64,000 bases of DNA from contig NW_022985083.1 in assembly GCF_010015585.1 (NCBI RefSeq), forward strand, positions 172,223-236,222, read 5' to 3'. A program made the position numbers and the translations under genes. The DNA comes from Eremomyces bilateralis CBS 781.70. Taxonomy: Eukaryota; Ascomycota; Dothideomycetes; Eremomycetales; Eremomycetaceae. Shown piece by piece: positions 56,903 through 64,000 of this stretch. Each line of letters begins with the position of its first letter. Position 1 is the first letter of the stretch. The notes under the pieces are model-generated. The model was not told where the DNA came from, made no database searches, and was given only the letters and a program-made list of their open reading frames with translations.

Positions 56903-58653
56903 ATGCTCGCTCGACAATGCCTCCGCAGTAGGCCGGCTACGGCGTCATTGCGGCGATGCTGTGAATATTCGACCACGAGCTCGCTGCCGAGGAGCTCTTT
57001 CACGGTATTGAGGAGCGCGTCGTCGCTGTCGTCGCTGTCGTCGACGTCGAGAAGTCCATTGAGCGCGCCAACGTTTCGGTAGGTTTGCGTCCTTGGAAGA
57101 GCTCGTATTTTGAATTCGTCGCGCTGACGGCGGTTAGTTCATCGCGGAAAGATGGGGTTTCCTTCCCTTCATACGTCCAGATGAGGGGATACGGTCAGCT
57201 TGTTCGTTCGACGCTGGGATGCGATAGATGCTAATGGTTCGAAGCCGAGAAGGTTGTTAAGGTTCCGGAGATGGCGGAGTCGATCACGGAGGGAACCTTG
57301 AAGCAATTCTCGAAACGTGCGTTGGAAGACAGTGCTAAGGACTAGATGGATGCAGGCTAATATCATTCTAGAGATTGGCGACTATGTCGAGTTGGATGAG
57401 GAGATCGCGACGATCGAGACCGACAAGGTATGCTCCAGAGACGTGTCCTACGGCATAACTCTAATGCGTCTAGATCGACGTCTCCGTCAACGCTCCCGAA
57501 GCCGGTACCATCAAGAAATTCCTCGTCAACGAAGAAGACACCGTCACCGTCGGCCAAGACCTCCTCTTGCTGGACGCCGGCGGCGAGAAACCCCAGGAGG
57601 ACCCGAAGAAAGAAGAAGCCCCCGCCGCACCCAAAGCACCCGAGGAACCGCCAAAACCCAAGGAAGAGCCCACGCCCGCGCCACCCAAGGAAGAGCCCAC
57701 GCCCGCGCCACCGAAAGAGGAGACCAAGCAACCCTCCCCTCCTCCCCCTCCCCCACAACAAGCGAAGCCCACCCCCCCTCCGCAACCCAAACCGAAGCAA
57801 GAACCTAAGAAACCTGAACCCTCCAAAGCCGCTCCCGGCTTCGGCAACCGCGAAGAGCGCCGCGTCAAAATGAACCGCATGCGCCTCCGCATCGCCGAGC
57901 GCCTTAAGCAATCGCAGAACACCGCCGCCTCGCTCACCACGTTCAACGAAGTCGACATGTCCTCGCTCATGGAGCTCCGCAAGCTCTACAAGGACGACGT
58001 CCTCAAGCGCACCGGCGTCAAGCTCGGTTTCATGTCCGCCTTCACCCGCGCCTGCATCCTCGCCATGAAGGACCTCCCCGCCGTCAACGCCTCCATCGAG
58101 GGGCCCAGCGGCGGCGACACCATCGTCTACCGCGACTACGTCGACGTCAGCGTCGCCGTCGCCACCGAGAAGGGGCTGGTGACGCCCGTCGTGCGGAACG
58201 TGGAGGAGATGGACCTCGTGGGCATCGAGAAGGCCATCGCGGACCTGGGGCGCAAGGCGCGCGACAACAAGCTGACCATCGAGGATATGGCGGGCGGCAC
58301 GTTCACGATCAGCAACGGCGGGGTGTTCGGGTCGTTGATGGGGACGCCGATTATTAATCTGCCGCAGACGGCGGTGTTGGGGTTGCATGCGATCAAGGAG
58401 AAGCCGGTGGCGATCAATGGGAAGGTGGAGATCCGACCGGTTCGTTGTTTTTCGTCTATCAAGGAGGCCCATGACTAACGTGCGCAGATGATGTACCTCG
58501 CCCTCACTTACGACCACCGACTCCTCGACGGCCGAGAAGCCGTCACCTTCCTCGTCAAGGTACATCCACCCCTTTCCCATCCCCAATCACTCGCTAACAC
58601 CCATCTAGGTCAAGGAATACATTGAGGACCCCCGACGGATGTTGATCGCATAA
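56903..58653 (+). CDS. KGD2: Dihydrolipoyl succinyltransferase, E2 of 2-oxoglutarate dehydrogenase
   Basis: E2 core of the mitochondrial 2-oxoglutarate dehydrogenase complex (TCA cycle), transferring succinyl from lipoamide to CoA. Seven exons: 56903-57078, 57138-57193, 57245-57316, 57372-57427, 57474-58439, 58488-58559 and 58609-58653; 480 aa. Presequence about 1-75 ([18 protein letters not shown]). The lipoyl domain starts [18 protein letters not shown], with lipoyl-Lys at about 120 (ETDK). The linker is rich in Pro/Lys/Glu/Ala, with PTPAPPKEE duplicated near residues 182-200. The catalytic domain begins [17 protein letters not shown]; the active-site motif is DHRLLDG with His about 452 and Asp about 456. 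No E3-binding domain, as usual for KGD2. Confidence 0.97.
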
Positions 58654-59968
58654 TTGTACTCCTCGCATCTGGTTTCCCGTCTTGTATATTGATTATTGAC
58701 CCGTGCGAGCTTGGGGATCTGCCGCGACCGCTCGCATATGGGCCATGTGGATTAAGCTTGGATGTATCATAGAGTTCATTATTGAAAAGTTGAATGCTCC
58801 CGCTCCGGTTCTCTTGTTCGGACGTGTCGCATCCATCACGCTGCCCGACCTAGCTAAGGATGGATCTCTGTGTCCATACGTCGTTTTCGCCTCACCGTCG
58901 CCCTGTTCCGTCTGATGTCTGTAACCATTTGCCGGATCGGCAATCCCTCGTGGCCCCTACACTTTGCTTCCGGGCCACACCATGATTGACTCTCGAAGTC
59001 CCCTCTGCAACGTCCGCTGACGCCATCTGCATGATTGCCTGTGATCCCTGTTCCCTGGTATCCCATCGCCATAGATGCATAGACACGTTCTCGACCAGTG
59101 TGGTGTATCAGACTTGCGTCGGGGACGTTGTCGGGTTGTGTTTCGATTCCGTACATAACCGTGGGATCTGTTTGGGTTTCTTACTGATTATTGTGGCTTT
59201 TGGATCTAACTCGGTGCGTAGGATGAGTCTTGGGTGGGTAGGCCCCTTTTCCGTGAGCGTGGTATACATTTGTTAGGTTGATGCGCATCCTGAGATGGTA
59301 TCGTGGAAATCGCTCGAGTGCCGTTTATAGCCCCACGACAATATTTTTCTTTGTTTTTTACTCTTTATGATAACTATATTCCTTATGTTGTATATATACA
59401 TAAGTTTCCAGTTAAATTTCCATGTATGGTGGGTGTTATGGTGGATTTTGACAAAAAGTCTTATTTAATTCTCAATCTCAACACTCGCAATATAATTCTC
59501 AACATCATTTCTGTTCTAAAACAACATATCACCAAAAACGTCACAGAACATGCAATTAGCATACGAAAATGAAGTCGAAACGTACCAGAGAGGTTCTTAA
59601 AGGGAACGAGATCATATTTATTTGAATTTCATAGACATAAATCGTGGTGGGTATCTATAGAAGTCCTGTCTTTAAACTCCATGCTGCTCTCTGAATACGT
59701 GACGGTTCACCACTCGGCCATCCACGCCGGTCATATCCCCTATAATAAACCGAGTACGAGTAGCGTCTCGAGAAAAGAGGCAATAAACATCATGCCTCAT
59801 TTCATCATAAAGCACGCAAAGAATATAGAATATCTGGAGAAAGTCAGGAGCTGGTCACGACCCGGATAGCGCAGGACCATACGTGAAGAGAGAATCAGCG
59901 ACAACCTTCTCGTAGCATGGTCAAGAGGAGCCATAGAGTGTAAAAGAAGCCATGGACTCCCTCGGTCA
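58654..59968. other. Convergent 3' spacer, partly AT-rich
   Basis: 1315 bp between the KGD2 and SFR1 stops. 59280-59700 is strikingly AT-rich. ORFs up to 100 codons show no protein-like features. Confidence 0.5.
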
Positions 59969-60830
59969 TCAAGTGGCCTCGCTCCACGCCTCCCGGTCGT
60001 CATCATACCCGACCGTCCCGAACTCGATGCCCATCATCCGGAGCATCATCCCCATCGTAAACGACTGCCAACAATTAGCCTAACCCACCAAGCTCATTCT
60101 ATCAGTAACTCACCTCATCATCCGGCCCGTCCAACAACCCATCCTCCCCCCGATCCTCTCTCTCATCCTCACCCCCCTCTTCCCCATCATTGTCATCCCC
60201 CCCTCCCTCCTCCCCCCCCCTCTCATCATCCCCCCTCTCATCCATCCACCCCCCACTACTAAACTCCTCCACCCTCCTCCTCCTCTCCCGCTCCCGTTCT
60301 CTCCACGCCCCCACCCCCCCCATCCCATTCACCTTCTCCCTCGCCGTCGCCCACATCTCCTCCGCCGCCGTCCTCGTCGCCGCGCGCCACTTGCCGACTA
60401 GCGCCTCTAGCTCAGCGTCTTTGTTCTGCGTCGTGACGGCCAGCGCGGTCGTGAGAATGTCGATGTCGCTGGTTGTGGTGGTTTGTTGGCGGCGGAGGGC
60501 GGTGAGGTGAGTGGTGAGGGTGGCGATGGTGGATTTATCGGCGGAGGTGAGGGAGGGGAGGGTGTTGGTGGTTGGGTTGTTGGTGGGAGTTTCAGTGGGG
60601 GACTCGGTGGTGGTGGTGGTGGTGGTGGTGGTGGTGGTGGTGGGTGATGGAGGCAGTTTGGTTGGTGATGGAACCGTAGCTACAGTAGCCTTGACATTGC
60701 GGAGTGGAGAAGGCGCCGGAGTAAAGGTATTCAGGGAATCGGTCTTCGTCTTCAATGGGGACCTGAATGGCTTCCTCAGGGTGCTCTGCGCTGCGTCGAC
60801 GCGTCGGCGTTTGGTGGGTGGATCGGACAT
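59969..60830 (-). CDS. SFR1: Sfr1/Mei5 recombination mediator subunit
   Basis: Homologue of fission yeast Sfr1 and budding yeast Mei5, which with Swi5/Sae3 stimulate Rad51/Dmc1 strand exchange. Exons 60114-60830 and 59969-60064; 270 aa. The N-terminus is basic and disordered, with LRKPFRSPLK, the motif typical of the family. A Thr-12 tract lies at about 64-75. A coiled-coil region follows, then the conserved WRAATRTAAEEMWATAREKV and NGMGGVGAWRERERERRRR, an acidic Asp/Glu/Gly stretch, and the last exon giving SFTMGMMLRMMGIEFGTVGY, which matches the family end. The 49-nt intron keeps phase. Confidence 0.88.
60607..60643 (+). repeat. (GTG)n microsatellite inside SFR1
   Basis: Twelve pure trinucleotides in the coding region, encoding the Thr-12 tract on the minus strand. 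Likely length-polymorphic. Confidence 0.9.
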
Positions 60831-61190
60831 CTCGATGGTAAGTTCAGACGGGATACATGTGGGGGTTAGATATTGCAACAATAGAGATTCTCGAATTGTC
60901 GGTTACCACAGAAAAGCAAAGCGGATGTGAAATGCTGATCTTATGGAATAGATGTGACTTGTGACTTGTGGTTCGGATGCATCGAAAGAGGAAATCGATC
61001 CGCCAACTGCAAGGGGATCAACTCAGCAAAAAGCAATTGACGTCAGTGCGGTCGGGGGGCTTCAAATTCAATACCTATATCACCAACGTCTATCATCCAT
61101 AACACTACTCTGTTTATATGAACAAAAACTCCAATTGGCCCTATATACCCTCCTATTAACTCATATTAAAGTTCATTAAATCTCCCCATC
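60831..61190. promoter_or_regulatory. Divergent SFR1/SYM1 promoter
   Basis: 360 bp between divergent starts; no specific element beyond AT-rich DNA before SYM1. Confidence 0.4.
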
Positions 61191-62019
61191 ATGGTTCTCC
61201 GCTGGTACGTCCCCTCATCCATTACCAATCCAGTAGCCCCTAACACCCATCAGGTACCAAGCGAAGCTGGCCGCTCGGCCGATATTGACTCAGAGTATTA
61301 CTACCGCCGTACGTAAAGTATCCTAAGATCCCAATTAGAGACTTCCGCTCACCCTCGCCCCCTAGGTCCTCTTCGCAGCCGGCGACACCCTCGCCCAACA
61401 AGCCGTCGAAAAGCGCGGCCTCAACAAACACGACTTCTCACGCACCGGTCGAATGGCCGGCTACGGCGGCGGTATTTATTCATTTATCCCCAATCCCCAC
61501 GCGAGAACCATCCTCTTCTAACACCTCGCAACAGCTGTCTTCGGCCCCGCCGCCACCTTCTGGTACCGCCTTCTCTCCCGCGTCAACCTCCAACGCCCCG
61601 CCCTCGTCCCCCCCCAACCCACCGGCACCCGCCCGCCGACCGACCCCATCTCCATCCCCCTCCCGCCGCCCGCCCCGGCGCGCCATTTCCCGACGATCCT
61701 TGCGCGCGTGGCGCTCGACCAGGCGGTGTTCGCGCCGACGAACATGGCGGTGTTCCTGAGCAGCATGGCGTACTTGGAGGGGGGCAGCGCGCGGGAGAAG
61801 CTGCGGAAGACGTGGTGGACGGGGATGAAGAAGAATTTTTTGGTGTGGCCTGGGGTGCAGGTGGTGAATTTTGGGTGGGTGCCGTTGGAGCATCGGGTGT
61901 TGGTGGTGAATGTGGTGGCGTTGGGTGAGTTTTGGGTCTTGCTTTTTTTCGGTCTTTTGGGCGGGGGCTAACGAGGTGTAGGTTGGAACTGCTATTTGAG
62001 CTATATCAACAGCCAGTGA
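61191..62019 (+). CDS. SYM1: Mpv17/PMP22-family inner-membrane protein Sym1
   Basis: Small membrane protein of the Mpv17/PMP22 family; yeast Sym1 sits in the mitochondrial inner membrane and is needed under heat and ethanol stress. Exons 61191-61204, 61254-61308, 61366-61471, 61535-61924 and 61982-62019; 200 aa. The first exon codes only MVLR plus part of Trp, and the first acceptor gives [20 protein letters not shown]. Then [43 protein letters not shown] and the family signature [19 protein letters not shown], ending [11 protein letters not shown]. An extra Pro-rich loop (about 98-115) separates helices 2 and 3. Confidence 0.94.
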
Positions 62020-62535
62020 ACCTTGGATCGTTGTTTGGTGGACGCGAATACACAATGGGAGGGTGATGTCCGCTGGACGGGCCATTGGAATGGCGTACTA
62101 TTGAATAAGTCGGTTTAAATAGACCAGGAGCAACATACATCAAGACAGCAAGGAAGAGAAGATCAAGAGCGACGATCAAAAGGAGTTCAATTTAAATGGA
62201 AAGCGGCAACAGCTTCAGTGGACGAACGTCACCAGGGTATCTAACAGGTACAACAACAGGAGAGAGCCCCAGATGACTGATGGAGCAATCACAAGGAACG
62301 AAAAACAAAATATAGAGGTCATAGATCGCTTTTTCTCAAAGGACCGTGGTATCATGAAAAGCCCAATCCGTCCCCGAACACAAGAAATCGCACTGCTGCC
62401 GCTACTGTACAGTCTAGAACTGTTCGTGTCATATCGTCCCATCTAACCACCCCCTAGGCTCTTTTACTATAGGCTAAAACATCGTCCAAAGCGGTGTTCC
62501 TTCAAAAACGCAGTAAATCAACATGCTATGCTTCC
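62020..62535. other. Convergent 3' spacer
   Basis: 516 bp between the SYM1 stop and the UPF0658 gene end. Nothing supported. Confidence 0.5.
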
Positions 62536-64000
62536 TTAATCAATCTGGAACCGGCTCCCGCCTGGGTGGTTCGACAACGGCACGTCTGACGGCCTGTACC
62601 CCGGCGCCGCCTTCCCCGGCTCACCATACGACGCGTAGCCCTCATACCGATCGTCCTGCCACTCCTGGGCGGGCTCGTTGCTGTCTCCCCGCTTCTTGCG
62701 GCCGGAGACGATGTGCGGCTTGAGGCCGGTGTTGAAGTTGCGGGTGCACCAGATGGCGATGGTGATGGTGACGATGAGGAGGATGATGGTGATGACGGCG
62801 AATGAGGTGAGGGTGCGGCGGGCAGGGCGGTAGTCTTCCATGCGGCGGGGGTCGGTGGAGTACATGCGGATGAGCTTGAAGAGGAAGTAGGCGAGGAAGA
62901 CGTGCCAGAGGGCCTAGGGGGGTTAGTTTCAGGGGTGGGGATGGGTGGAGGGGGGACCTACGATGATGATGATCATGCCGACGATGTTTTCGCGCTTGAC
63001 CCAGTATGCGGCCATGCAGAGGATGATGATGGTGATGGGGATGGCGATGATGGTGAGGATGAACTCCACGTCGGTGGTGTTATTGACGACGACAATGAAC
63101 TGGATGGTAAAGCCGAGGAAGAAGAAGAAATCGAACTTTAGCAGCGCGATGTAGATCTATTGGACAATGGTTAGTGGCTAGATGTTTGGAGGGTGTAGAA
63201 GACCAACCTGGAAAATCAAATAGTTCCTCTTCAACCGTAGATCCGCACTGATTTGCTTATAGATGGTCCAGGCGAACTCCCCATATAACTTCCACGCCAC
63301 GAAGCTCATCAGTGCGGTCCCCAGCGCAATCACGACCGGGACCGCGATCAAGATGTTCTTGACCTGATTCCAGTACGTCATATCGATCTGATCCCTTCCC
63401 GACAACACCTCCACCGCGTCGCGGATCTGGTCCAGCTGAATGGACGTATACACCATAATCCCCAGGTTATAGAGGCAGATCCCGATGATTTGAATCGTGT
63501 TCTTCAACCGCAACGCATCGTACACCAACCACAGCTGGTACACGAGCCCGAATATCAGCAACGAGAGGTACGTGGGGATCGACCGCGTCTCCGTCTGCTT
63601 GTCACTGTTGGCGTTTTCATGCAGATTCCTCAAATCCAATTGGAATCGCGCAAATACATATGATTCTAGCCCGAGCGCGATGATCGCCTGGAAGATGGTC
63701 GTCAGCATGAACGTCCACGTCCATGCCGAGGTCGGGATGTAAAACTTCATCTTGCGTCGATTTTTGGGGCCGGTGTAGGCCGTCGTTAGGCCTTCGCGGT
63801 CGTGGAAGCCGCCTGGCGGTTGGGGATCCTGGGGGTTGTAGGAGAGCGGTTGCGGAGAGAGAGCGGGAGCGAAGTTCGCGGAGGTCCGAGAATATGGTCC
63901 GCTGGGGGCTGGATGGATGTATGGTTGGTATGAGGTGTCAATGGGTTGCGAGGGCGCTTCCGCGAGAAGGGCCGCCCGGGATTCGGGGCTCGTTTTGGGA
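62536..64000 (-). CDS. UPF0658 Golgi-type multispanning membrane protein (5' end outside window)
   Basis: Resembles the fungal UPF0658 Golgi membrane proteins (as in fission yeast); molecular role unknown. Visible exons: 63208-64000 (open at the window edge), 62962-63156 and 62536-62913; introns 51 and 48 nt. The available N-terminal part is Pro/Ser/Tyr-rich and ends in a basic NRRKMKFYIPTSAWTW. At least seven hydrophobic segments follow, including FMLTTIFQAIIALGLESYVF, IPTYLSLLIFGLVYQLWLVY, IIGICLYNLGIMVY, ILIAVPVVIALGTALMSFVA, LGFTIQFIVVV and a last helix (FAVITIILLIVTITIAIW), then a cytosolic hydrophilic tail. The true start lies beyond 64000; an internal Met at 63750 is not the start because the frame stays open upstream. 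Confidence 0.88.

Noticed and set aside
57363-58586. 407-codon minus-strand ORF
   Set aside because: Antisense to KGD2, crossing two of its introns; Gly/Arg-rich artefact.

Overview
The window is nuclear DNA of a filamentous ascomycete (Pezizomycotina). Genes carry short introns, about 40-125 nt, with GT...AG borders and CTAAC/CTAAT-like branch sites. The content is fungal: Kap121, Vps4, Atg4, Sqs1, an SPX-RING ligase, a divergent H2A/H2B pair, complex I subunits and a DUF3435 recombinase. Coding DNA is GC-rich at third codon positions. I rebuilt 24 protein genes exon by exon (a DUF3435 gene and an incomplete transposase included), plus two gene remnants. Exon boundaries were read by eye from splice signals, reading phase and family conservation.

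Layout. 0-25 kb is a compact housekeeping block: prenylcysteine lyase, VPS4, prefoldin 6, the GRIM-19 complex I subunit, an unrecognised nuclear-type protein, an unrecognised mitochondrial-type protein, an ASPM/Sha1 spindle protein, importin Kap121 and a JJJ1-type J-protein. 25.3-31 kb is looser and AT-richer. It holds degenerate ~175-bp tandem repeats, an eleven-exon Dal5-like MFS transporter and an 851-bp non-autonomous pogo/Tc1-type element. 31-35 kb returns to core genes (SPX-RING, oxysterol-binding Kes1). 35.1-44.3 kb is an accessory island: a DUF3435 tyrosine recombinase (the Starship captain family), hairpin, minisatellite and foldback repeats, an orphan membrane protein, a fused acyltransferase/HET remnant, and a Tc1/mariner transposase whose middle is an 805-base run of N. 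44.4-64 kb is core again: a 4CL-like ligase with a peroxisomal tail, SQS1, ATG4, H2B/H2A, NDUFB9, KGD2, SFR1, SYM1 and an edge-truncated UPF0658 Golgi membrane protein.

Three observations stand out. (1) The DUF3435-headed island may be a small or decayed Starship-like element. (2) In many core genes, third codon positions run from C-ending at the 5' part of an exon to G-ending at its 3' part, restarting after the intron; the accessory genes do not show it. (3) The canonical-looking H2A gene lacks the C-terminal SQE/D phosphorylation motif.

Links between genes are modest. Several act in mitochondria (GRIM-19, NDUFB9, KGD2, SYM1, probably the 1176-aa protein), and several in membrane traffic or degradation (VPS4, ATG4, Kes1, UPF0658). 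Divergent gene pairs share promoters (VPS4/PFD6, ASPM/KAP121, SQS1/ATG4, H2B/H2A, NDUFB9/KGD2, SFR1/SYM1).
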